From the NCBI RefSeq assembly GCF_000003815.2, contig NC_049985.1, positions 1,975,762-2,039,761 of the forward strand: a stretch of 64,000 nucleotides of DNA, written 5' to 3'. Each line of letters opens with the position of its first letter. The stretch's first letter is position 1. The position numbers were made by a program, and so were the translations under genes. The DNA is from Branchiostoma floridae (lineage: Eukaryota > Chordata > Leptocardii > Amphioxiformes > Branchiostomatidae). Positions 1 through 9,769 of the stretch are shown here, piece by piece. A model generated the notes under the pieces. The model did no database searches and was not told the origin of the DNA. It saw nothing but the letters and a program-made list of their open reading frames with translations.

Positions 1-5
1 GTACA

Positions 6-124
6 TGGTGTCATAACCCCTGGTCCTTTGCTATAACCACCTCATAAAACCACCTCGTTCGCTTCGCTCACTCGGTGGTTTTATTCGGAGGTTATAGCAA
101 AGGACCAGGCGTTATGACACCATA
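6..124. repeat. Near-perfect palindromic element
   Basis: The two halves are inverted copies: GGTGTCATAAC and CTGGTCCTTTGCTATAACC on the left return as GGTTATAGCAAAGGACCAG and GTTATGACACC on the right. The centre holds a second small inverted repeat (AAACCACC / GGTGGTTT). This is the shape of a foldback or MITE-like element. No coding content is seen. Confidence 0.75.
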
Positions 125-1278
125 TACACCTCGGGCCGGGTCATTAACCCTTAAGTAAAGTCAAGGCTGCCTCCCTTGTACTAAGTTGTAGGGTGCCAGC
201 TAAAAGCTCTGAATAGACAATGACAAACTGTAGGGAAGTTTAGTCCACTCTAATTTGATGTCTTCGTTCCTGGATCGTAAATACAGACTCATTTCCAGAC
301 CTTTCATGTTCTGTACAGTGAAGGCCGTGTGCGAGCCAAAAGGTTTGATAAGACAGAAACAAATTGAACCCACATCCTGAGACAGTTCTTGGTATCACGC
401 CACAGGATCGGGCTTAGGCTGCACAAATTCAAAGGCAGGTTTTTGGATCTGTAAGCTAAAAGATGCAAAGCTAAACTGAAAGATCAACCAGAGTGAATCC
501 AGAGTCCAACAGTCTGTACCTTGTACAAATAGCAGTTACTCAAGCAACTGGATATTCAGATAGCATCCGTTTTTTTTTTTGTCAGTGACACTGAAGAGAT
601 CTCATTGAAGAGCAGGTTTTTATATCCTTGTCATGAATTGATATACAAAAGAGATCTAGTTGTTTAACACATACAGTTAAAGGAATGTAGTCCGATTAAA
701 AACCTCCCTTCATTGTTCCTTTTATTTACTGTTACTTGAAAACCTTCATGAACCAAGCAATACACTGATGCCAAGCAATTGAAAATCCAAACGCTCACAG
801 ACTTGCGAGTATAGCAACAGGGTGCAGTGCCATCTTTTACAGTAAGGTGGCGCTGCTACACAGCTTCCTGGGAACTACCTGCAGTTGTAATCAACTCTGC
901 TGGGAGGCACTGCTGACTGTTACCTGGGCAACCATAGCCCATCAAAAACTAACCTCCAACAATTGGAGTCTAAATTTTAACATCAGACTATATTACACAC
1001 TAATGTACAACAGAGACATCTAAATACAACTTTTGGTAGGATGGCAACTTTCAGTGCTGCAATTTGGCTTTTACTTCACCCTACTACGACTTGTAGTATT
1101 TTCCCTTTCAAAGGTTAATACCACAAAAGAAATATTGCAGTAAATAACCTGTACACATCGATAAAAATTAGGTAGACATCCAGGTAAATAATAGAAAATA
1201 AATAAAACAACTGTAAGACTAAGTTTATACTAGGATTAAAAAATTGGGATTCACCCAGCCACGGAGCTGATCTGAAGT
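125..1278. other. No gene recognised; AT-rich DNA
   Basis: I see no convincing exon here. The stretch 1166-1222 is a diverged direct copy of 2676-2738 (shared CATCCAGGTA, ATAGAAAAT and AATAAAACAA), so the hAT-like element lies between two copies of an older local duplication. If the minus-strand exons at 2549-2867 are real, this could be their 3' untranslated or downstream DNA. Confidence 0.4.
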
Positions 1279-1344
1279 CAGTGTTCTCACCAGGATTTTT
1301 TCACAGCGTCAGGGCAGGGGTTCGGGGGCCGCCGAAGGCCCCCG

Positions 1345-1375
<31 letters not shown>

Positions 1376-2498
1376 GCCCCAGGGGGGCGAAGCCCCCCTG
1401 AAGCTCTTGCATTTTAGGCTATTCAGAAGGCTTATTGTATCAGTTTTTAGGGGCATATCTACGATAATTGTAGCAGTTTGACGTAACGATACTTTGAGTC
1501 AAAGCATCAAAGACAACTAAAAACTCATAAACAACAAACTTTACTCAGCTCAACAGTACTCATAAATATTGTCCGGTTTGCCACCAACTTTTTCTAGATA
1601 AACAACTTTGACAGTCTCTGTTTCCATCGTATTTTTTTTCATCGTAAACAGAACAAAACACGCAGAAACATGTGCTCGGCACGGGGAATCCCCGGCCGAC
1701 TTTCAAGTTCGCGATCGGCGGACGAATAATGCGTTCACATAAGAGGTGTCGGACGTAAAAACAACAAGAATACCTTTGCTTCCTTTTGATATGAGTTTTG
1801 GGCCCGCAAAATCTCCAAAACGGCAGAAATTTTCGGGGTAAAATACGGTAAAATTTGCTCTAAAAATGGCGGTCGTTGCTGTTGTTTATCCTAAACCAAT
1901 GAGATCGCTAGCTTCCCCTGACGTCACAGAGACGCATCAGATCTCGCGAGAATTTTTTGCGAGATTTTACGATGTTTTCGCCGCCATTACCGCTAGCTGC
2001 CTGCATGCACGCACGATGTTTTTGTCATTTCTCAACGCAAATTTCTCGATCTTTGGAAGGTTTTAGATGATTTACAAGTATACTGCAACATAAAAGGGAA
2101 TGTATACAAGTGCTATTTTTGTGCAAGTCCAAGAAGCGTTTCTTGCCGTTCCGATTTTAACCGGACTTGAACCGAAACTTTTTACAAGTTTTGTGCCGGT
2201 TCTCTGTTTACAGTACAGAACGCACGCCGCGCAAGGGGCGGTCCTGGGTGGGGGCTGCGAGATAGCGGTACGCGGGGTGCTATAAAACACCTCCCTTCGA
2301 GCTGAAACTTCCTGAAACAGCGGAGGCGCGTGCTTGGCACGTGCTTTCGCATTTTTACTACGGTATTTTTCCAGTTTTCCCCCATTTTTTTGCCGCTACG
2401 CTGGGTGAAAATACAGCGTAGCGGGCTTTTTACAGCGTCATTTTTCCAGCCCACAGCGTATCGGCCCGCTATGCTGAAAAGGCCTGGTGAGAACACTG
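1279..2498. mobile_element. Non-autonomous hAT-like DNA transposon
   Basis: The ends are exact 16-bp inverted repeats, CAGTGTTCTCACCAGG at 1279-1294 and its complement at 2483-2498. The element is flanked by a perfect 5-bp direct repeat, GAAGT, at 1274-1278 and 2499-2503, read as a target-site duplication. CAGTG termini are typical of hAT elements; most hATs duplicate 8 bp, but groups with 5 bp are known. CAGCGT motifs recur near both ends. The interior has a GC-rich hairpin block and no long transposase frame, so the copy cannot move by itself. Confidence 0.7.
1316..1405. repeat. GC-rich hairpin block
   Basis: A short run of nested inverted repeats (for example GGGGGCC..GGCCCCC and GGGGGGCGAAGCCCCCC) inside the hAT-like element. 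Its composition is very unlike the AT-rich surroundings, which suggests a later insertion or an independent structural repeat. Confidence 0.6.
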
Positions 2499-2548
2499 GA
2501 AGTGGATCCATCAAATCCATCTGCTGAGGTGGATTCGATGGAACAGAA

Positions 2549-2867
2549 TCAAACCCTGCCCCACCTCCTCGGAGATGGATTCAGACCGTTCATTCCATCA
2601 GCGACTGTGCAAGAGTCTCTGAGTACAGAGTGCAGTCTATAAAGTGGTAAATAACTTGTCTACATTGATGAACTTGAAGCCTAGGCATCCAGGTACATGA
2701 TAGAAAATGAATAAAACAACCATGAGGCTCTGAGTACAGATACGGTATTGTGTAACTTGATGAGATTTGGGGTTATAATAACGGACAGTACTCACTGTTC
2801 TTCGAAGTCCAGTAACGGTGGCTTTAACCGGATTTTTCTGTGATCCCAGAAATTGTCTTCTGACGGT
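2549..2867 (-). CDS. Candidate 3' exons of an unrecognised gene
   Basis: Two minus-strand segments look like linked exons. Exon A spans 2867-2796, after a pyrimidine-rich TTTTTCAG acceptor and before a GTGAGT donor. It reads PSEDNFWDHRK..LKPPLLDFEEQ in one frame and ends in phase 2. Exon B starts at 2618 after CAG, completes that codon and continues DSCTVADGMNGLNPSP to a TGA at 2549-2551. The matching phase is the main support. I do not recognise the protein and no upstream exon is certain. A second frame opens just before the stop and runs into the hAT-like element at 2498, so a one-base change here could extend the protein into the transposon. A weaker plus-strand exon reading overlaps exon A. 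Confidence 0.33.
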
Positions 2868-5570
2868 CTGAAAAACGCAAGGTTGTCAAGGTAAGTATCA
2901 TTATATACATAACACAAAACTTCAACCAAAAAAGTACAGAGATCTCAGTTTTACAGTGTGAACCTTTGAGTTTGAATGGAAAGGATGGGAGCTATTATCA
3001 ATCTATTGCTGGCTAGTAATTCCTTCAAATACTTTATTTTGGCATACTTCATAAAAGTCCACAAAGACTACAGAATAACTCATAATAATGAAAATCCCTT
3101 TTCAAAGCAACATTCTTGACAAACACAAACATTTACTGATATACTGCTTTCCTAAAAGTTATGTGAAAATATATCTGTTGACAAGTAAAATACCATCATA
3201 ATGTCAATTCAATTCTTTATTCACATAGTAACATTGCAAACATACACACCAAGAGATGGTAGACTGAATAGTGTAAATATTACAATACTTCAAATGTACC
3301 ATAAAACACTATAAATCTTATTCTATACTGTATGTGTGTTTTCCCTCTCACTTGTGCAATACCTGAACTTCTATGTTGAGTGTTTTTCTCTAACAACACT
3401 TTTTACCAGTCATAACAAGGGTGTGGCCATGTCTATGCACATTCAACAGACCGATCCCGGCCATTATCAACAACAAGTAGTTCAACCAACAAAGTTAGTA
3501 ACAAAAGAATAGACTTGGTAAGTGCATTTGTAAAAGTGGGTGAGGCTGTGGGATTGGTGTATGACCACAGCCACACCTACTGATTTGTTGATCATCCGAA
3601 CGAAAAAACAATGCTAAACAGAAGGATTGACAGGAAAGTAAAGTCTACGGGTAAAGTTTGTGGCTTGGTACACAGATTTTTGCACAGTATATCCAGATAT
3701 AGTTAGATTCAAGATTTCCTCCCAATACCTCGCTTTCACTGTTGATAAGGCCTAGGGAAAAATTGTGCTTGCTTTTCAGTCCTGAAAAAATTACAATCGA
3801 TAGGCAGGGATTATATTCTTTTTGGTCTTTTTCAAAACTTTGTCCAACGCTCTAGTGATACAATACAGTATGACTGAAGTGCATAAGCCAAGGACACTTA
3901 TATTTTCAATGTCAAACTTTAAATTTGTGCATAATGGTTACAAATCTGTCGATACATTTATCCTCTATTAGGTAGGACAAGCAGCGTTTTTGTACTGCAA
4001 ATAGGAAGCAAATTAAAAGAATTTCTAAAAACTCCACTGTCCACCCCAAAAAGGCTAGGATCTACAAGTTTTTTCTACTAGAAATTCTAGGGTAGGTCCA
4101 GAAACTGGAGCAACAGTTTTTTCCTGAAATCTTGACAAGTCTAAGAACCAACGAATGGAGAGAAATGGCCTAAGAACCTAACACTATGGTGAAGCTTTGT
4201 TATCTCTAAAACAAGCAGGTTTTAAGTGAAGCTAAAAGGCTGCAGTCACTGGTCCTTCACCACAGTGAAGGCCACTAAAACACCTGCCATTCAGAGGCAA
4301 ACACCATGGGGGAGCTTATCAACATGGTATTGTTCACCAATACAAATAGAAGTGTGCCAGAGATAGAATAGCTTTGTTCGCATGCAGCTGGTATATTTCA
4401 TACAGTGAATTCTGCCCAAAACAATGGGACCAATAAAATCTGGTGGTTATGTGGTGGACTAGTTGTCACTACAGACAAGATTCTAAAATGAATCACTGAA
4501 CAAATGAACGAACAAACGAAAGTTGAGGACAAACAGCAATGAACCATCAGAATTACTTACCAGTATCTATTGTCTAGGTTACACCCAAATTTAGGCTTAG
4601 GTCCCAATTGGAAATGGGACTCCGGACAGTTCACGGGCTATATTTTTGGCACTTGGAACACCTTGTGGCTCAAAGGTATTTTTGGGACCTGGCCTGGCAC
4701 CAGTTGAATTTAAGTCGGACCCAGTAACAAATAGATGCCATGACCTAACCATGGGGAACACTGAAGGGTACCCCCAGGTACCTGGCAATCTACCGGGACA
4801 AATTTGTGGCTTCGGAGCCCAGCCCTGCCTACATTCCTAGCAGGCCGTAGATACAATGTTCCATTACTATATTACATACAAAGTCAATGACAGTTCAATA
4901 CCCTTACATACTTTAATCTTACAGCTTTAGTCCTTCCCATGTCCCTGCCACGTGGCAACTATAGTCAGCTGATTATATCCCACCTATTGTTAACCTCAGG
5001 TAAGCTGGCCACAACCCTGCTATAAATATTTAATGTTATGATTCAGGTACTAATACTCTTTTATTCTGCGCGTTTCAGAAGCTTTCAGACCACCAGAATG
5101 GGAGTGTTTTCTACATAAAGTGTACCGGATGTCGTATCACAAAAAAAAAACTATCCATACGGTCAAACTTCCCAAGAAGACAACTCAGGGGGACAACAAA
5201 ATCTAATCTATGTTGGTTGCTGGTCAATAGTTGGGATTCTTAATGCTTATATCAATAAATATATAAAAGATTGCTTTGTCATAAGAAAAAATGCCGAAAC
5301 TCATAATTAGCCCCACTCGATTGTAGTACAATGTTTAAGGCTAGCTCTCATTGTTTTAGAAATAGGGTTGTCAAATTTCATTCTATATTCATAATCTATG
5401 TTTAATACTTGCTTCAGTAATTAGGATGATAAGTTTGTTTCTTCTTTCTTTTGCCATACATTGTACCGTGTGCGATCGTTGCGCATTAAAGTTCTTCTAT
5501 CAATTGAGAAATTACCTAACGGACCAACAAAAACTGAAAAAGTAGGGGCCAGATGGTCCTTATGTAGGGG
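2868..5570. other. No gene recognised
   Basis: About 2.7 kb of AT-rich DNA with no exon I would defend. There is a loose inverted structure around 4590-4800, where GGTCCCAATTGG and ATGGGAC are followed by related segments. A plus-strand open stretch after a TTTCAG at about 5091 is noted but not supported by a partner exon. Confidence 0.4.
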
Positions 5571-5574
5571 TGGT

Positions 5575-5925
5575 CACTTAGGGTCATACATATAGAATAC
5601 AACACGGTGTATTCCGTATCACCCGAGGTATCAGCCTGACCGCGGGTCGGATCGCCCGACGGCCGAAGGTGGGTATGACGTGATTTATGTCATACCCACC
5701 TGAGAAAACCCATGTTTTGATGCGAAATGCACCAGAAGTTGAACAAATTTGGTGTTACAACAGCAATGTTCCAACGTCCGAATCAGGTATTCGAATTTTC
5801 GCCCACGCCGAACTTGGATGGTAAGTTTGAATTATTCAATGGAAGCCTGTGTGATACAGCTTTTTATCACACGGTCCAGAACACCTGTATCGAACGTTAT
5901 CACAGCCCAGGTATGATATAGAAAA
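5575..5925 (+). repeat. Interspersed repeat, family V copy 1
   Basis: This segment and 50570-50862 are related in opposite orientation. Shared blocks include GTCGGGCGATCC-type sequence (seen here as GGATCGCCCGACGGCC), the CACACGGTCCAGAACACCTG block and AATCAGGTATTCGAATTTT. Internal palindromes occur, for example the two GGTGGGTATGACGT / TCATACCCACC arms near 5667-5702. It is a moderately repetitive element with no coding potential. Confidence 0.65.
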
Positions 5926-6016
5926 GCTTACATGATACTGCAAAGGTAAAAAAAAAATCAAACTTGGAGACAATTAATTTTTGTACTTCGAAAATGACAG
6001 ATTTAGCAACTAAAAT

Positions 6017-6236
6017 TAACGCTAGTTCACCTTTATCCGTTGGGTAACCTATATCCGTTGCTTTTTAATAACAGTGTATTTAGGCACATTAAGTTGGCGG
6101 GTGATAGTTTTAAACTGCAATATCCTGAAAATATTGCAATTTGAAACTAAAGTCCATCAACGTGATATTGCCCAATATCCTGTTTATAAAAGCAACGGAT
6201 ATAGGTTACCCAACGGATAAAGGTGAACTAGCGTTA
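6017..6236. repeat. Family II MITE, copy 1
   Basis: Inverted ends: TAACGCTAGTTCACCTTTAT on the left and ATAAAGGTGAACTAGCGTTA on the right, followed inwards by GGTAACCTATATCCGTTG and its complement. The centre contains TGCAATATCCTGAAAATATTGCA. Other copies are at 7115-7320, 35425-35558, 45640-45690 and 54211-54399. It has no coding capacity. Confidence 0.85.
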
Positions 6237-6467
6237 ACAAGCTGGGCTCCCAAACAATAAGATGGACAGAATAACTATCTTAAGCTGGAGACATTCCTGA
6301 CCTCAACAGGATGGGCTGACAGATGACTAATAATAATAATATCAACATCCTCGCAAAATCAATAACCGTCAAAGAATGCCCTCCCAAATTGCGTATTGCC
6401 ATAACTTGTCGTTTCCCCTTCTTCTCCAAGGCAGGCTTACACCAAATGCGAGACTAGATCACTCATA

Positions 6468-7045
6468 CGAGGGGCGTGCAATAAGTAATGGTCCTGACCC
6501 ACTTCCAGTTGTCTGATCTAAATGAAATTTTGTATGTGTAATAATTCATATCTCTATGGGTTATGTTGCAAAAGACAGCTCTGAACTAATTGTGGTTTCT
6601 GATTTACTGGTGTTTGAACTTAGTCAGGTGCGAAATGGACCAGGTGTGAAATGGAACCAGTTGAGTGTCGCGCAGTGATCCGGTTTTTGTATTTGAAAGG
6701 ACGCACACCAAAGAAGACTTTTGATGAAATAAATGAAACTTATGGTGATGATGCCCCATCATATGACCTTGTAAAACGCTGGCATCCTGAATTCAAACGT
6801 GGCTGGAAGTCTGTGGAAACAGCTCCCAGACCTGGTCGTCCCTCTTGTGCCATTGATGAGGCATCAGTTGGAGGACCAACCTGGGGTGTCCTACAAAATC
6901 GGTGTCCAGAGCTGCATCAAACGATGGGAGAAATGCATAACTCTGGGTGATTCCTATGAAGAGAAAGACTAATAACTGTGCCAAGTTTCATTAATCTCCT
7001 GCTATGGGAAATGGGTCAGGACCATTACTAATTGCACGCCCCTCG
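6468..7045 (+). mobile_element. Internally deleted mariner element
   Basis: Inverted terminal repeats of about 34 bp (CGAGGGGCGTGCAAT..GGTCCTGACCCA) with one mismatch bound the element, and TA dinucleotides flank both ends (6466-6467 and 7046-7047), as expected for Tc1/mariner insertion. Only about 580 bp lie inside, roughly half a full mariner. It keeps the start and the end of the transposase reading frame but not the middle, so it is non-autonomous. Confidence 0.92.
6651..6972 (+). pseudogene. Mariner transposase remnant, N and C ends only
   Basis: The frame opening at 6651 gives the mariner N-terminal helix-turn-helix region: MEPVECRAVIRFLYLKG, then YGDDAPSYDLVKRW and the RPGRPS linker, up to about 6870. 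The catalytic DDD region is absent. From 6889 a different frame encodes the usual mariner C-terminus (SCIKRWEKCITLGDSYEEKD) and stops at 6970-6972. A deletion of the central part joined the two out of frame. The product would be inactive for transposition, though it could in principle still bind DNA. Confidence 0.9.
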
Positions 7046-7114
7046 TACATGACTGTGCTGTTATCAATAATTTTTTGTTTGTTGTGTGTGTGTTGCCTCG
7101 TAGTACTATTGTCT

Positions 7115-7320
7115 ATAACACTAGTTTCCCTTTATTTGTGAGGTAACCATTATCTGTTGTTTTCAAAAGCAGTGTATAGGACAGATGGTAGTCTCAAACT
7201 GCAATTTTTCGAAAATATTGCAATTTGAAACCACCTTTCGTCAAATTCATAATCCTAAACACCCTGTTCTAAATACAACGGAAATAGGTTACCCAGCGGA
7301 TAAAGGTGAACTGGCGTTAT
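7115..7320. repeat. Family II MITE, copy 2
   Basis: A diverged relative of 6017-6236. The right end retains GGTTACCCAGCGGATAAAGG followed by TGAACTGGCGTTA. The left end is degraded (ATAACACTAGTTTCCCTTTA). The centre keeps CTGCAATTTTTCGAAAATAT. The mariner copy sits between the two family II copies. Confidence 0.8.
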
Positions 7321-7647
7321 ACAATGAAGCTAGAAGTTGTTATTGGTTGACATACATTGTACTTTGTGCGATTGTTGAGCAATAACTTTCATTCATACAG
7401 CAGCACCCGACAGAAATGATGAATGTTTATAACCAACCTGTGGGCATGCAACAGTTGCTGACAACGTGTTCTATTATGTCAAGGTCATACAAGGATGCTC
7501 TGAACTGCAAACACATGTTCGCATTTTGGTAAATGCAAAATCAGAAAAACCAGGAATTTCTACAGAAACTAAAGACGTGTGCAAACTGACTAATTTAAAC
7601 ATTCCTACAATACAATGTTCCAAATATCATATTATATACTGACTATA

Positions 7648-7849
7648 ACTGTGAATGCATTTAAGTTATAGTTTTATTTCGCGATAGATTTAAGACTTTT
7701 CGCGGTGGATTTAAGTTTGCAGTAACACCATAGACTGCAGTCTAATACCATAATAGAAAAATGTTCGCGGTGGTTTTAAGTTCGTGGTGAAGTGGTCACC
7801 ACGAAAACCGCGAACATTAATCCACCGCGAACATTTCTGCATTTACAGT
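7648..7849. repeat. Family III MITE, copy 1
   Basis: Ends in ACTGTGAATGCATTTAAG and the inverse TGCATTTACAGT. Inside are several GCGGTGGTTTTAAG / CTTAAAACCACCGC-like arms that pair with each other. Related copies are at 29158-29367, 37243-37455 and 60260-60469, with a fragment at 63471-63530. Confidence 0.85.
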
Positions 7850-8023
7850 ATATCCTGACAAAACATAGCATTTCCAAGTAAAAAAGATCAGTATCACCAG
7901 CCATTTTCGAGCCATCAGATTTTGACCATAGATTGCCCCCCCCCCCCCACAATACATTATAATATCTTATGCATTACTTTTTCCCATACAGACTGATGAT
8001 CAACAAACTTGTCCCCTTTTCAG

Positions 8024-8143
8024 GTTTTTCCTGGCAGCTCAAAAATCAACCCCACCCCTGACCCAGTTAACACCATAGTGCTGAGGCCATTGGACCCTGC
8101 TGCTGATTGGCAGAAGGCCATAGCAAGGAAATTCTATGGTTGA
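8024..8143 (+). CDS. Candidate terminal exon, unknown gene
   Basis: A CCCCTTTTCAG acceptor at 8013-8023 is followed by 39 codons with balanced composition (VFPGSSKINPTPDPVNTIV, then RPLDPAADWQKAIARKFYG) ending in TGA at 8141-8143. The other two frames are less protein-like. I could not find a convincing upstream exon on the plus strand, so this may be chance or a fragment of a degraded gene. Confidence 0.25.
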   Translation, partial: VFPGSSKINPTPDPVNTIVLRPLDPAADWQKAIARKFYG

Positions 8144-8187
8144 CATCTCCAGTCCATGCATTGGTTTTCCCAATTTACCCCCAAAAA

Positions 8188-8326
8188 TGTAATCTCCAAG
8201 CAGATCCTACGGTGCCATAAGATAGTATCAAAGCTGGCCAAGGAGTGTAGCCGGCTAAGGGAGTCAAACGGGAAGTTTGATACTATTACTATACATTACG
8301 CACCGTGGATCTGGTTGGAGATTACC
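8188..8326. repeat. Family VI palindrome, copy 1
   Basis: Left arm GTAATCTCCAAGCAGATCC, right arm GGATCTGGTTGGAGATTAC, with ATAGTATCAAA / TTTGATACTAT pairing further in. It shares its outer CTCCAAGCAGA motif with the otherwise different family I elements. Other copies are at 28602-28703 and 44820-44955, with a degraded one near 59575-59650. Confidence 0.8.
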
Positions 8327-8647
8327 AAAATGGTCAACTGAAAATCTGGAAGTGTAGTAAACTTAAAATTGGCGACTGCGTTGTGTGGTAGCCTTGATTT
8401 TATTTACAGAAGTGACACTAGTGAGGTAGCCACGAGTGTAGTTGTAAAAGTGAAACTAGTTTGGAAAATGCAGAAGCGACACTAGCGTGGTAACCTCAAG
8501 TGTAGTTGTCAACTAGGCACTTGACACCAGTCTCTCAAATACAGGAATAAAAGACCTGTTGGCTGTGATACTATCATGTTGTCACTTCAGTTCTTGTTAC
8601 AATATTCATGGTCTATTTTAGCATTATGAAAATTATGGCATGCTCTT

Positions 8648-8885
8648 TCATGCAATGGCCAAGTGTTCGCCAAGTGCATTCGGTAGGTTGTGAGTTCGAT
8701 CCCCAGCCGAGTCATACCAAAGAATGTAAAAATGGTACATGCTGCTTTCTCTGCTTAGCACTCAGCACTAATGAGGAAGAGTATTGGAGTTAAACACACA
8801 TCACTACCAGCTGACCAGCCCCTTGCTTTACAAATGTGTGGCCCAAGGGCTGCAGAAATAGAGATGGGCGCCACCCCTGAGCATC
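8648..8885 (+). mobile_element. tRNA-derived SINE, family A copy 1
   Basis: The head is tRNA-like, with a B-box-like GAGTTCGATCCCC, followed by a body containing GTACATGCTGCTTTCTCTGC, TAGCACTCAGCACTAATGA, TTAAACACAC and GTGTGGCCCAAGGGCTGCAG. The same body recurs at 20815-21058 inside the ELMO-domain gene. It resembles the SINEs known from amphioxus, from memory. It is not a functional tRNA because no acceptor stem closes. Confidence 0.75.
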
Positions 8886-8916
8886 AGTTACAGATGTACG
8901 GGCAACTTTTTTTTTC

Positions 8917-9760
8917 ATGCTCTCACATTAGATTTGGATTCTGAAAAGGATGTGATCCATACACTTGCCTTGCTGAGGCCTAATTAGTAAGTATGTGACA
9001 GTGGAACAGGTATTGTAATTTCAGTTCTTGCCACAACATTTATGGTAACATCGACTATCATAATTTCACCAGGTGCTATAGTACTGCCACCTCAAAAAAA
9101 TGTTAGTATAGAGGTCTTCCCAAAATTGCCTTCAACACCGAATGTTAAATATCCTAAATGTAATACAATTCAGATATTTAGGTGTTGAAGACAATCTTGA
9201 GAAGGCCTCTTAGTCTATAACAATGATTTTTGAGGTGGCGGTATAATGGCACCTGGTGGAATTATGCAAATGTATGTTAGCACTTTGTCATCTAGTTTTG
9301 ATTTTTTCATGCTCTCACATATTTAGATATTTGGATTTTGAATGGGATGTCATCTACACACTTGCTTTGCTGTGGCCTAATTAATAAGTATGTGAGAGTA
9401 AAACAAGTGTTGTCATTTCAGTTCTTGTCACAACATTTATGGTAGATCTTCTAGCACTTTGTCATCTAGTTTTGATTTTTTCATGCTCTCACATATTTAC
9501 TAGTAGATATTTGGCTTCTGCACAGGATGTGATCCATACACTTGCCTTGCTTTATGGCCTAATTAGTAAGTATGTGAGAGTGAAACAGGTGTTGTCATTT
9601 CAGTTCTTGTCACAACATTTATGGTAGATCTTCTAGCACTTTGTCATCTAGTTTTGATTTTTTTCATGCTCTCACATATTTAGATATTTGGATTGTGAAC
9701 AGGATGTCATCCATACACTTGCCTTGCTATGGCCTGATTATTAAGTATTGTGAGAATGGA
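8917..9760 (+). repeat. Tandem repeat, unit about 175-182 bp
   Basis: A unit beginning TAGCACTTTGTCATCTAG and containing TTTTTCATGCTCTCACAT, CATACACTTGCCTTGCT and CAGTTCTTGTCACAACATTT recurs at 9278, 9452 and 9634. A partial first unit at about 8917-9055 is split off by a palindromic insertion (9058-9268). Unit-to-unit identity is high by eye, so the array is recent. Confidence 0.85.
9058..9268. mobile_element. Palindromic MITE inside the 180-bp array
   Basis: Long inverted arms: ATAATTTCACCAGGTGC with ACTGCCACCTCAAAAA on the left, and the complementary TTTTTGAGGTGGCGGTATAA with GCACCTGGTGGAATTAT on the right. A second inner pair (AGGTCTTCCCAAAATTGCCT and AGACAATCTTGAGAAGGCCT) extends the hairpin. 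It interrupts the first unit of the surrounding tandem repeat and so is younger than that unit. Confidence 0.85.
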
Positions 9761-9769
9761 ACAGGTGCA

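Noticed and set aside
1316-1405. Rho-independent terminator
   Set aside because: Such terminators are bacterial; this is a GC-rich hairpin inside a eukaryotic transposon.
2182-2520. Independent 112-aa minus-strand gene
   Set aside because: Nearly all of it lies inside the hAT-like element; only the first few codons are host sequence.
2850-2887. Plus-strand exon KLSSDGLKNARLS with ATCCCAG acceptor and AAG|GTAAGT donor
   Set aside because: It has good splice signals but is only 12 codons, has no partner exon, and overlaps a minus-strand exon pair that joins in phase.
8648-8885. tRNA gene
   Set aside because: A and B boxes are tRNA-like but the acceptor stem does not close and a long body follows; the same body recurs elsewhere, so it is a SINE.
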